64,000 bases of DNA from Clostridiaceae bacterium Marseille-Q4145 (GTDB taxonomy: Bacteria; Bacillota; Clostridia; Lachnospirales; Lachnospiraceae). The position numbers were made by a program, and so were the translations under genes. A model generated the notes under the pieces. It saw only the letters and a program-made list of their open reading frames with translations. It was not told the DNA's origin and searched no databases. The DNA lies in contig JAGTTP010000001.1 of NCBI GenBank assembly GCA_018223365.1, positions 1,427,808-1,491,807 on the forward strand, given 5' to 3'. This document shows, one piece after another, positions 34,022 to 42,067 of this stretch (its first letter is position 1; each line of letters opens with the position of its first letter).

Positions 34022-34564
34022 TTATTTGGCAACATAGGTGCTCAACTTGCCGCTTCCTTTTTGCTCAAGTTTGCCATCTTCGCAAAGTTCTTTAAGCAAC
34101 CGGAAAGCCTTTGTTGTTCCTGCGCTAATCAAATCCTTGACTTCTTTTCTTGTAACACTGCCGTTTTCCCGTGCATATTGAAGAATGAGTGACTTCTGTT
34201 CATTTAGTGATACATCTTTGTCCGCTTTATCAGATACCCGGACATCCATTTCCGACTGCTCATTCCTATTGGGAAGTGTTACGCGGAAAACACCTTTTGC
34301 CGTTTCAAACTCTGGCTGGGATGGGCAAGTCTTATATGCACGTTCAATTTTTCCAATTCCTGTGCCATAACTTTCAATCAATCTCATTCGGTAGAAAACA
34401 GCCGCAAGGTTCGGATTTCTCGATTGTGAAACACCTAAGAAAATGGATTTCAGTTCCAGACCGGATACAAGATCTCCAAGAGAGACAAATTCGATTCTAT
34501 CCTCATAGACATTGACCAGATTGCTTCCGCTAAAGGAGTAATCACGGTGAACCATGCTGTTCAA
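34022..34564 (-). pseudogene. C-terminal fragment of an AlbA_2/ATP-binding transcriptional regulator
   Basis: The frame carries the C-terminal half of the family: NSMVHRDYSFSGSNL, FLGVSQSRNPNLAAVFYRM and ESYGTGIGKIERAY, then a winged helix. In complete members about 250 N-terminal residues including the AlbA_2 domain precede LVNAxVHRDYS. Here the frame meets a TGA shortly upstream of the TTG at 34564, so the N-terminal half is missing. The remainder is open for 180 codons and may still be expressed. A second relic of the same family lies at 37126. Confidence 0.75.
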
Positions 34565-34642
34565 TAAAGATTCCTTTCTTGTTCTTTCTCATTATACGAG
34601 AGAAAGAAAGGTCAAGAGGTGTTGAAAGAGGGAGGGACGAAA

Positions 34643-34987
34643 ATGGAAACTGAAAAAGTATATGCCATGCCATTTGCAAAAATATATCCCCTGCTGGTGG
34701 CAAAGGCAGTCCGCAAGGGACGGACGCAGGCAGAAGTAGATGAAATTATTGGGTGGCTGACGGGTTACGGTGCCCCGCAAATTGAGGCTGCGGTGCAGAA
34801 TGGAACGCTGTATGGAGATTTCTTTCGGGATGCTCCGCAGCTCAATCCGGACCGGGTGCTCATAAAGGGCAGCATCTGCGGCGTAAAGCTGGAGAGTATC
34901 GAAGAGCCGCTGATGAAGGAGATCCGCTATCTGGACAAGCTGGCTAAGGGCAAAGTGATGGAGAAGATCAAGCGGACAAACAAATGA
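34643..34987 (+). CDS. DUF2200 family protein
   Basis: A 114-aa cytoplasmic protein: VYAMPFAKIYPLLVAKAVRKGR at the N-terminus and the LTGY/DFFRDAPQLNPDRVLIKGSICG core match DUF2200, a single-domain family of unknown function in many bacteria. GGGAGGG precedes ATG 34643; the eight-codon longer frame has none. It is transcribed away from the truncated AlbA_2 gene and is followed 83 bases later by the acetyltransferase gene. Confidence 0.85.
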   Translation: METEKVYAMPFAKIYPLLVAKAVRKGRTQAEVDEIIGWLTGYGAPQIEAAVQNGTLYGDFFRDAPQLNPDRVLIKGSICGVKLESIEEPLMKEIRYLDKLAKGKVMEKIKRTNK

Positions 34988-35070
34988 GGACGGGAAAAGC
35001 AGTCTATTACACACCGACAGAGAATGTGGTATAATCCTTGAGAAAACATTGTATGGAAAGGACAAACACG

Positions 35071-35664
35071 ATGAACGCTCTGGATATTATGAAAAGCCCT
35101 GCCGCCTACGTCAGCGGCTATGAAAACACCCCAACGGAGGAACAGAACCGTGCAAAGCAACTGTGCTGGGAGTACAACCGCACCGCTCCCAACGAACAGG
35201 AAAAGCGGCGCAGCATCCTGCAGACCCTGCTGGGCACCTGCTCTCCCATGACCGGCATTCAGCCGGATTTCCACTGTGACTATGGCTTCAACATCCATAC
35301 CCACGGCTTGGCGGTCATCAACTATAACTGTGTCATTCTGGATACCTCTCCGGTAAACATCGGAGCAGGTGCCTTTATTGCCCCCGGCGTATGCCTTGCC
35401 TGCTCCGGTCATGCCATCGACCCGGAGCAGCGCAGCCACGGCATTGGCACCTCGGCACCCATTACGCTGGAGGAAAACGTCTGGATCGGCGCAAATTCCA
35501 CCGTCTGCGGCGGCGTTACCATCGGGACAGGCTCGGTTATCGGAGCGGGAAGCGTCGTCATCCATGACATTCCCGCCGGTGTCATCGCTGCAGGGGTGCC
35601 CTGCAAGGTGATCCGACCCATTACCGAAAAAGATAAGTTCAAACCGGAAGATATTCTGTTCTGA
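35071..35664 (+). CDS. Maltose/galactoside O-acetyltransferase family (left-handed beta-helix)
   Basis: A 197-aa cytoplasmic acetyl-CoA-dependent O-acetyltransferase. The N-terminal Mac domain (SPAAYVSGYENTPTEEQNRAKQL) is followed by hexapeptide repeats (NIGAGAFIAPGV, WIGANSTVCGGVTIG, VIGAGSVVIHDIPAGV) and the catalytic His is in CSGHAID. The start at 35071 follows GGAAAGGAC and a promoter-like TATAAT at 35030. The sugar acceptor is not determined by sequence; it is more a detoxifying or sugar-modifying enzyme than a cell-wall one. Confidence 0.9.
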   Translation: MNALDIMKSPAAYVSGYENTPTEEQNRAKQLCWEYNRTAPNEQEKRRSILQTLLGTCSPMTGIQPDFHCDYGFNIHTHGLAVINYNCVILDTSPVNIGAGAFIAPGVCLACSGHAIDPEQRSHGIGTSAPITLEENVWIGANSTVCGGVTIGTGSVIGAGSVVIHDIPAGVIAAGVPCKVIRPITEKDKFKPEDILF

Positions 35665-35801
35665 GAAATTTAGATCGGAAACGCTGAAAAAACATACGCA
35701 CAAGCCCTCCGGGGACATTTTTGTTTTTCGCTATGCTTTTCTGCGGGGAGAAGGCATGGTATACTGAGAGCGACAACTCGGAATTTTGGGAGGTAAAAAA
35801 C

Positions 35802-36395
35802 ATGTATAGAATATATATTGCACTTATCGAAATTGTTGCTGCTGCAGTTTTTATAATTCCTATCTGGTGTGTATATAACAAATTGTATTTTCGTAGCTGG
35901 AAAATAACCATTCTTTATATGGTTTTTGGATTCTATTTAACTGCTGTTTTAGCATTGGTAGGCTTTCCGAATATAATGTCATTAAAAGTTGAATTGACGG
36001 TAAATATAATTCCTTTTGTATATATGATAGATGATTTTGCTAATGCGTGCTTGAATGTGTTATTGTTTGTTCCCTTTGGCTTCTTCCTGCCGGTGTTATG
36101 GAAAGAATTCAGAAATGCAAAAAAAATATTTATAGCAGGATTTGCAATGACATCATTTATCGAAATAGCTCAAATTTTTACAGGACGAACAACAGATATA
36201 AATGACATTATTACTAACATTGCAGGAACTTTAATTGGGTATTTTATTGCATACTGGTTTACAGGTGTCTTTACAAGAAGAATAGTGAAAAACTCAAAAA
36301 AGAACGACTTTTACATAATATGTGCATCTGTAGTATTTATTATGTTTTTCTTTCAACCATTTATTTCATCTTTGTTATGGGAAATGGTTCTGTAA
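35802..36395 (+). CDS. VanZ-like membrane protein
   Basis: A 197-aa integral membrane protein with about five hydrophobic segments. The central motif NVLLFVPFGFFLPVLW, followed by FIEIAQIFTGRTTDINDIITNIAGTLIG (shortened here), is the VanZ signature. VanZ gives low-level teicoplanin resistance in Tn1546, but most stand-alone homologues have unknown roles at the cell envelope. GGGAGGT precedes ATG 35802. The gene is notably AT-rich relative to both neighbours, suggesting separate acquisition. Confidence 0.88.
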   Translation: MYRIYIALIEIVAAAVFIIPIWCVYNKLYFRSWKITILYMVFGFYLTAVLALVGFPNIMSLKVELTVNIIPFVYMIDDFANACLNVLLFVPFGFFLPVLWKEFRNAKKIFIAGFAMTSFIEIAQIFTGRTTDINDIITNIAGTLIGYFIAYWFTGVFTRRIVKNSKKNDFYIICASVVFIMFFFQPFISSLLWEMVL

Positions 36396-36494
36396 ATTCT
36401 AATTTGTAGACCAAAAACAGAATACCGTTCCTTACATAGCAGTCATGCGCTTCGGTGTCTGGCTGCTAATTTTTTGCGAAAGGAGCAGTATCGA

Positions 36495-36884
36495 ATGAAG
36501 CTTGTATTAGCGGAAATGCTCTCGGTTGCCATGAGTCTCTCGAAAGTGATCGGGGCAAATCAGCGCGGGAATGGTTATATGGAGGGTAATGGCTACCTTG
36601 TCAGCTGGTGTGTGGGGCATCTGGTGGAACTTTCCCAGCCGGAAGCCTACGATGAAAAGTATGCCAGGCTGCGCCGGACGTACCTGATGAACCATCGTTC
36701 GGTGCTGTACAACACGATGCTCCTGAACGGGAGCCTGTACCCAAACCTGATGGAAGTGAAGCAGACGGCAGAGAATGCAGCCATAGAAGCGGAGAGCGAA
36801 AAGCCCTCCGCTTTTGTCATTTTGAGGATGAAATCGACCGGATGCTGCGGACAGGCTCTAATTTTGAGGGTGGAAAAATCCTAA
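36495..36884 (+). pseudogene. Topoisomerase III N-terminus fused to TnpV-like fragment
   Basis: An open frame of 129 codons from ATG 36495 (GAAAGGAG upstream). Residues 1-59 align with residues 4-61 of the topoisomerase at 19492 but lack the catalytic regions and have EMLS for the EKPS motif. From about residue 60 the sequence changes to a TnpV-like segment, and the tail is out of frame with the LtrC-like relic. No activity is expected. Confidence 0.7.
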
Positions 36885-37118
36885 TTTGTGGATGTGTGGC
36901 GTTGCTTGGCAGGTGATTGCTTTCATGGCGCGTCAGTTATCCTTGGGGGAATTGGTTCAGCCGTCTGGCACTTGGCTGAAGAAGTAGACAGGATCAGCTC
37001 ACCATTATCTGATGGCAGGCGGTGGGAGTTATCAACTCTCATGAATCAGGTTGATTCCTGAATCCTTCGCAGCAGTAGAAAATGCAGAAAATAAAACGCC
37101 GGGAAGCTGGTTTATACG

Positions 37119-37169
37119 ATGGACTTCAAGGTGACTCCGCACATGCTGCGGCATACTCGGTTTCACTGA
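37119..37169 (+). pseudogene. Integrase fragment (box II only)
   Basis: Seventeen codons read MDFKVTPHMLRHTRFH then TGA. They correspond to FEVTPHQLRHTYIT of the integrase at 6880. The Tyr box and the rest are gone. Confidence 0.6.
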
Positions 37170-37341
37170 CGATTTTGCGTAGGTCGCTTCCATGGCGTTC
37201 CAGGTATTTCATGCGGTGGAACAGGTCAGAAATCACAGGGTTTCGCCGCATGGAACGGATACTGTAAATATCATATTCTTGAACTGATCCGCCGCCAGAC
37301 ATACCGCCCGGAGATGTGATTTCCACCTGATCATCAAACAT
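37126..37341 (-). pseudogene. Relic of AlbA_2/ATP-binding regulator
   Basis: A 71-codon frame matches the segment DRVEITSPGG...RRNPVIADIFHRMKYxERRGSGLRKI of the family and overlaps the integrase relic on the opposite strand at its end. It lacks the N-terminal and winged-helix parts and has no ribosome site. Confidence 0.65.
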
Positions 37342-37493
37342 ATCAATATAAACTTCGCTGTCGCTTTTCAGTAAATAAATCAGGTTTCCCTCCTGTATTG
37401 CATATGGTAATATAAGTCATAGGTAACAAACGATATTTGAAATTTCTAAGAGCTTTAAAAAGTTGAAAAATGCAGAATTGGGGAGAATAAGGA

Positions 37494-38075
37494 ATGAAGT
37501 GGGCAGACGGAAAGATACGGTGTTGCTGGGCAAATCCGAAAAATGAACGATACATCCGTTATCATGACGAGGAATGGGGCGTACCGGTGCATGATGACCG
37601 GAAGCTTTTTGAAATGCTGATATTGGAGTGCTTTCAGGCCGGCCTGTCCTGGGAATGTGTTCTGAATAAGCAAGCTGCGTTTCGTGAAGCCTTTGATGGC
37701 TTTGATGTAGAGAAAGTTTGCGCTTATAATGAGGAAAAGCTGGAAGCACTGAGGAACAATTCCCATATCATACGCAACCGCCTGAAAATACAGGCGGCCG
37801 TTACCAATGCACAGGTATTCCACGAAATCCAGAAAGAATACGGCAGCTTTTCAGATTATCTCTGGCATTGGACAGACGGCAGGGTGATTCAGGAAACGGG
37901 AAAAACAAGCTCGGAATTGTCCGATGTAATTTCCAAAGACTTAAAGAAGCGAGGCATGAAATTTGTGGGCACCACAGTGGTTTATGCATATCTGCAGGCC
38001 ATCGGTGTGATCTGGTCGCATGAGGATGAGTGTTTTTTCAGGAATCTGCTGGACAGCACAGATCATTCAGCATGA
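37494..38075 (+). CDS. tag: DNA-3-methyladenine glycosylase I
   Basis: A 193-aa base-excision repair enzyme that removes 3-methyladenine from alkylated DNA. RCCWANPKNERYIRYHDEEWGVPVHD (abbreviated RCCWA...HDEEWG) is the family start, with the catalytic Glu in EEWG. LILECFQAGLSWECVLNKQ and MKFVGTTVVYAYLQAIG complete the helix-hairpin-helix fold, and the zinc ligands include Cys in the N-terminal RCCWA and His near the end. The length is normal. The ATG follows GGGGAGAATAAGGA. It marks the return to housekeeping genes after the relic patch. Confidence 0.95.
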   Translation: MKWADGKIRCCWANPKNERYIRYHDEEWGVPVHDDRKLFEMLILECFQAGLSWECVLNKQAAFREAFDGFDVEKVCAYNEEKLEALRNNSHIIRNRLKIQAAVTNAQVFHEIQKEYGSFSDYLWHWTDGRVIQETGKTSSELSDVISKDLKKRGMKFVGTTVVYAYLQAIGVIWSHEDECFFRNLLDSTDHSA

Positions 38076-38631
38076 AGTAGATCACTGCCGGGGCATTGTG
38101 ATATGACGAAAGACGAATGGTCGATGTAAACTCACTCCTGTCTGCAAATATTTTCTTAACATTATCATAAATGAGAATATAATATATTTAGAGAATAATG
38201 TGATGGAGATGGAAACGCAGTACAGATGTCACTGTTGAGTATTTGTACATCCTTTGCAAAATACTTTTCCACCGGCAATGCCAATCCGAAAAAGGACATG
38301 TTACTGTTTACAAATTGTATGCTGATGCTGACAGATGAGGAGTTTTCGGAATATCTTTCGGAAATCAATCAGGTTACGGTTAAGTACATGAAGCAGGCGA
38401 CCTCAGAAGGCAGCAAAACGCGGAGAATCACATTGATTTCTGCTCCAACGAACGAGTAGGTGATGGTTATGGAGAAACAAGGTCAATGGCTTTTACTGCC
38501 ATGTAATCGTGGAAACGTATATTGACTTATTTTATGATTTTCGTAAATACGTAGAAAAATTATTACATGAGATATAACTTTCGGTTGTTGGACTGAAAAC
38601 ATAAAAGGATGTGTCGTGGAGGTGCCGAGCT
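38076..38631. other. Spacer with a regulator fragment
   Basis: Apart from the ArsR-like fragment at 38226-38459 I see no gene. A promoter-like element for the GNAT gene is not obvious; GGAGG lies just before 38632. Confidence 0.4.
38226..38459 (+). pseudogene. C-terminal fragment of an ArsR-like winged-helix regulator
   Basis: A 77-codon frame. Residues 20-77 (NPKKDMLLFTNCMLMLTDEE, SEYLSEINQVTVKYM, then RRITLISAPTNE) match the C-terminus of winged-helix regulators that end in a LISAP motif. The N-terminal helix-turn-helix is absent, the start lacks a ribosome site, and upstream sequence gives no continuation. It is probably a remnant, though a short protein cannot be excluded. Confidence 0.55.
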
Positions 38632-39387
38632 ATGAATTATATCCATATCACAAAGGAAAACATCGACAGAGAGCACATCTGCTGCGCCATGTCCGGCAAG
38701 CAGAGTGTTGCAAAAAAGGAATGGCTGAGACAACGCTTTGATGATGGACTTGTTTTCTATCGCAGCGAGGAGCGCGGCAAATGCTTTATCGAATACATTC
38801 CGGCTGAAAACGCCTGGGTGCCAATTGAGGCGGATGGCTGGATCTACATCAATTGTCTGTGGGTCTCTGGTTCTATGAAGGGACATGGGTATTCTAATGA
38901 TCTGCTGGAGGCGTGCATCCGTGATGCCAGGGCGCAGGGAAAGAAAGGTATTTGCATTCTGTGTGCAGAAGGCCGCAAGCGGGAATTTCTCGCTGACCCG
39001 AAATTCCTTACTTACAAGGGGTTCCATGTGGCAGATATATCCGACTGCGGAATCAATCTTATGTACCTGCCTCTTATAGAGGGTGCAGAGCTGCCAAAAT
39101 TTAAGGACTGTGCCAAGACCCCCAAGGCAGACGAAAAAGGCTTTGTCCTCTACTACACCGACCAGTGCCCTTACACTTACTATTGGGTACCGAAGGTGCA
39201 GGAAGTGGCGAAGGAACATGGCATCCCGTTCAAGGCCATTCATATCACTGACAAAGAATCGGCACAGAAGGTACCTGCACCAGTCACGACCTATGCTCTG
39301 TTTCGGAACGGCCAGTTCCTGACACAGAGTATTCAGTCAGATAAAAAATTCCTGGCCTATTCCATAAACGAGGAGGATATAGGGTGA
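38632..39387 (+). CDS. GNAT acetyltransferase with C-terminal YoaP domain
   Basis: A 251-aa protein. Residues 1-150 form a GNAT fold with the acetyl-CoA loop at VSGSMKGHGYSNDLLEAC. From about 165 a YoaP-like thioredoxin-fold domain carries the CP pair in YYTDQCPYTYYWVPKV and DKESAQKVPAPVTTYALFRNG. It is cytoplasmic. ATG 38632 follows GGAGG. The gene overlaps sfsA by four bases, so the two are coupled. The substrate is unknown; YoaP homologues are annotated as N-acetyltransferases without assigned role. Confidence 0.88.
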   Translation: MNYIHITKENIDREHICCAMSGKQSVAKKEWLRQRFDDGLVFYRSEERGKCFIEYIPAENAWVPIEADGWIYINCLWVSGSMKGHGYSNDLLEACIRDARAQGKKGICILCAEGRKREFLADPKFLTYKGFHVADISDCGINLMYLPLIEGAELPKFKDCAKTPKADEKGFVLYYTDQCPYTYYWVPKVQEVAKEHGIPFKAIHITDKESAQKVPAPVTTYALFRNGQFLTQSIQSDKKFLAYSINEEDIG

Positions 39388-40079
39388 AGCAGAAAACGGA
39401 AATCATTTATGAGAATACGGTTGCAGGGACATTCGTCCGCAGAATCAATCGCTTTACAGCGGAGGTTCTGATTGACGGAGAGACGGAGCTTGTTCATGTG
39501 AAAAATACGGGGCGTTTGCAGGAACTTCTGTTGCCGGAAGCAAAGGTGACGCTGCAGAAGAAATTGAATGAGAATCGAAAAACAGCATATGATCTGATTT
39601 CTGTATATAAGCCAAAACTAAAATGGGTGAATATTGACAGCCTGGCGCCAAATGCTTTGATGAAACAGCAGTTAACAAGCCTGAATTACGATCTGGTGAA
39701 GCCAGAATACACTTATGGAAATTCCAGAATTGATTTTTACATGGAACGCAATGGCGAAAAATTCCTGACGGAAGTGAAAGGCTGCACTCTGGCGGATGAT
39801 TTGCATCCGGGTACAGGATTGTTCCCGGATGCACCAACAGAGCGAGGCGTAAAACATTTGTACGAACTGGCAAAGGCGGCAAAGGAAGGCTACCATTGTA
39901 CAATCGCCTTTGTGATTCAGATGAATGGAATTCATCGGGTGATTCCAAACGAGGCGAAACAGCCAGAGTTTAAGGAGGCCCTTGTGAAAGCTGCGAAGGC
40001 AGGTGTTCAGATTGTTTGTTATAGTTGTCATGTTGAAGCCGAAAGCATAAAGATCACAGCAGTAACCGGATGTATGTAA
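39384..40079 (+). CDS. sfsA: SfsA family protein (sugar fermentation stimulation/DNA-binding nuclease-like)
   Basis: A 231-aa protein with the SfsA OB-fold and PD-(D/E)xK nuclease-like core: YGNSRIDFYMER, then FLTEVKGCTLADD, where the E-x-K of the nuclease motif is visible. LFPDAPTERGVKHLYEL is the family signature. Proposed as a DNA/RNA nuclease or regulator; its physiological role is unsettled. The start overlaps the GNAT stop. Its end overlaps by 26 bases the convergent membrane-protein gene at 40054. Confidence 0.93.
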   Translation: MKQKTEIIYENTVAGTFVRRINRFTAEVLIDGETELVHVKNTGRLQELLLPEAKVTLQKKLNENRKTAYDLISVYKPKLKWVNIDSLAPNALMKQQLTSLNYDLVKPEYTYGNSRIDFYMERNGEKFLTEVKGCTLADDLHPGTGLFPDAPTERGVKHLYELAKAAKEGYHCTIAFVIQMNGIHRVIPNEAKQPEFKEALVKAAKAGVQIVCYSCHVEAESIKITAVTGCM

Positions 40080-40542
40080 CCATTACGGCCAATACCGGAA
40101 GAGATAAGGAACCTAAAAAGATAAACAAAATCAAGAAAATGTTTTCATCGTATGAAATCATAAGCCAGAGCATCAGAACACTCAAAAACAGTATTGTAAA
40201 AGCAAGGACAGCGAGCAGGATCATCCCTCCCCATAACTGTTTTCTGGTTGGAAGAATGATCTGAGAGGTAACATTTTCTTCCGCATCATCTGAATGCTTT
40301 CTCTGAAGTTTGTTCTGAATTGCCCTATAGCGCTTGATATTGCGAAGCACGACAGGCAGATTCAGAACAAACAGGAGAAGACAGATTCGACTGGACAGAT
40401 CTGGATGAGCATGGGCGGCTAATGTAATCACAAATCCAAGGAAAAGTGAAAGTGATATGCTGACGGCGGCAAAAGTACCGGTCATTACCCCTAATTTCGA
40501 GTATATATTGATGTAATCATATTTCGTGTAAACTTTTTTCAT
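40054..40542 (-). CDS. Hypothetical membrane protein
   Basis: A 162-aa protein with four probable membrane helices (about 20-42, 49-66, 105-128 and 138-160) separated by a basic cytoplasmic loop (IKRYRAIQNKLQRKHSDDAEEN). No family motif is recognised. It starts 28 bases after the zinc-ribbon gene upstream on the same strand and the two probably form an operon. The last 26 bases overlap sfsA tail to tail. Confidence 0.65.
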   Translation of the reverse strand: MKKVYTKYDYINIYSKLGVMTGTFAAVSISLSLFLGFVITLAAHAHPDLSSRICLLLFVLNLPVVLRNIKRYRAIQNKLQRKHSDDAEENVTSQIILPTRKQLWGGMILLAVLAFTILFLSVLMLWLMISYDENIFLILFIFLGSLSLPVLAVMVTYIRLLL

Positions 40543-40570
40543 ATGAATTCTCCAATCTCTATGTCTATTT

Positions 40571-41818
40571 TTATTTCTTTAATTCTTCCCAGTCCGGACC
40601 AAGCTGCAGACTGCCGTCCGCACTGGCTACAAAGGTATTTCCATTTTTATAGATATGATCATATTTCACGTCTGCCTGATAGGCATTTCCATAGGAATCA
40701 CGGTAATGCTCTACGCCACGGATACCGTCGGTGGAGTGGTCATAGATGTGATCCATCTGGCGGCTGTGATCCTGGCAGGCCTGGTTTACGATATCCGAGG
40801 TCTGGGAAAGTGTGTGGGAAAGGTTTTGGGAAGCATGGATCGCATTCTGCTGTCTGATCATGGCCCCCTGAAGCTGTATCTGCCGGGCGCGCTGGAGTTC
40901 CTCATCCTGAAGGGCAAAGTAGAGAGGGCCGTACTTCAGCTCCTTCAGGAAACGGTCAAAGACAGCTTCACAGGAGGAAGTGGCAGAGGCGGAGGAATGA
41001 CAGAGAATCAGGGCGTCGAAGGCGCGCCCCCAATTGGATGTATCCAGACCGCCAATGCCGTACATGGCACCCATAAAGGCGGTCCCTTTTTTCAGAAAAT
41101 CCGTAATCCGGTCTGTGGAAGACGCAGAAGAATTTTTGGGAACCCGTGCAAGTATCGTGGCAAAATAGCCCTCATAAAGCTGCCCGCCTGCTGAGACGCG
41201 AAAAGCGAACTTGCCGGGAAATACGTTTGCCTGTTTCTGAAGTTTCTGAGATGCCGTCTGCTGAAACCGAAGAGCCTTTGTCTGAAGGGTTTCTGCAGGC
41301 AGCGGATAAAGCTCCGGTTCAGAGAGGGAACCCGGAAGAATCCGGGAGGTGATACCTGTAATCCGCCGTCGGGCATACTGGGGAAGTTCGAGCCACCGGC
41401 AGTTGCAGGCCATGGACATGGGATCCAGCTGATACTCACCTCCCGAGGAAAGTCCAAGAATCCCCATAGAGGAAAAAATAGAGGCTTTCGGCGCGGAATC
41501 TTTGTAGAAGGCGAAAGGATAGAACAGAAGCTGGGCAGACATATCCTGTGGAAAAAGCTGTAGTCCCTTGCAGACGGTGGCCAGTGTGGAGATGGAATCA
41601 TTGTCATCAAAGATGCGGTAATCCCACCCGGAAGGAAGGTAGGACTGAAACAGCGCACCTCGTCCGCCATAGTTGATGACATGGACGGAATTTTCCTGCC
41701 TGTTGCGAGAATTCAGAATGTATTCGGTGCCGCAATAGGGGCAGCGGATTCGTTCGGCGCCTTCTGCAACATGCATTGGACTTCCGCAGTTTCTGCATTT
41801 TACTTCCTGATATTCCAT
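40571..41818 (-). CDS. Zinc-ribbon protein of unknown function
   Basis: A 415-aa cytoplasmic protein. The N-terminus is a zinc ribbon (VKCRNCGSPM...IRCPYCGTEY). The middle (60-330) is an unrecognised alpha/beta region with the SYLPSGWDYRIFDDNDSIS segment seen in secreted or surface-associated relatives. A Gln/His-rich helical stretch follows, and the tail GVEHYRDSYGNAYQADVKYD resembles the tail of the lipoprotein encoded at 44523 (GYERIVDTETGNIYKID). It is divergent from the membrane LuxR gene. The shared tail suggests a functional link across the locus. Confidence 0.7.
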   Translation of the reverse strand: MEYQEVKCRNCGSPMHVAEGAERIRCPYCGTEYILNSRNRQENSVHVINYGGRGALFQSYLPSGWDYRIFDDNDSISTLATVCKGLQLFPQDMSAQLLFYPFAFYKDSAPKASIFSSMGILGLSSGGEYQLDPMSMACNCRWLELPQYARRRITGITSRILPGSLSEPELYPLPAETLQTKALRFQQTASQKLQKQANVFPGKFAFRVSAGGQLYEGYFATILARVPKNSSASSTDRITDFLKKGTAFMGAMYGIGGLDTSNWGRAFDALILCHSSASATSSCEAVFDRFLKELKYGPLYFALQDEELQRARQIQLQGAMIRQQNAIHASQNLSHTLSQTSDIVNQACQDHSRQMDHIYDHSTDGIRGVEHYRDSYGNAYQADVKYDHIYKNGNTFVASADGSLQLGPDWEELKK

Positions 41819-41990
41819 AGAATGATGCTCCTTTCGGTGGTGATTATGACCGGGTGTGATACTTTTGTCTGTAGTCTAACATAAGTGAAAAAGGTCTTGC
41901 AGTTGACAAATGTTTCATTCCTGATCTGAAAATAAAAAATTGAAAAAGCAGAAAAAAGAAGCAAGGAAAAAGATTGAGACGAATGTCACC

Positions 41991-42018
41991 TTGTCTGCAT
42001 GAGACTTTTGTTTATAAT
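41991..42018 (+). promoter_or_regulatory. Probable promoter of the membrane LuxR operon
   Basis: TTGTCT (41991-41996), 16-base spacer, TATAAT (42013-42018), 49 bases before the ATG at 42068. Confidence 0.6.
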
Positions 42019-42067
42019 AAAATTATCAGAAAGAAGGTAATTCAAAAGATAAACGGAGTGAAGATAG

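Larger units (their letters stand above)
36495..37341 (+). mobile_element. Patchwork of mobile-element relics
   Basis: Several fragments lie head to tail. 36495-36671 encodes the first 59 residues of topoisomerase III (VIGA...GNGYMEGNGYLVSWCVGHL). This joins in frame a TnpV-like end (YLMNHRSVLYNTMLLNGSLYP, to about 36800). 36821-36890 reads FEDEIDRMLRTGSNFEGGK, as in LtrC/SNF2-type element proteins. 37119-37169 keeps the integrase HxxR box (FKVTPHMLRHTRFH, then stop). 37126-37341 on the minus strand is an AlbA_2-type end (FDDQVEITSPGGMSGGG, RRNPVISDLFHRMKYLERHGSDLRKI). None is intact. They show that other elements once occupied this spot. Confidence 0.75.

Noticed and set aside
34560..34620. 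Promoter TTGACC...TATAAT for the truncated AlbA_2 gene on the minus strand
   Set aside because: The spacer is only 13 bases, too short for a sigma-A promoter.
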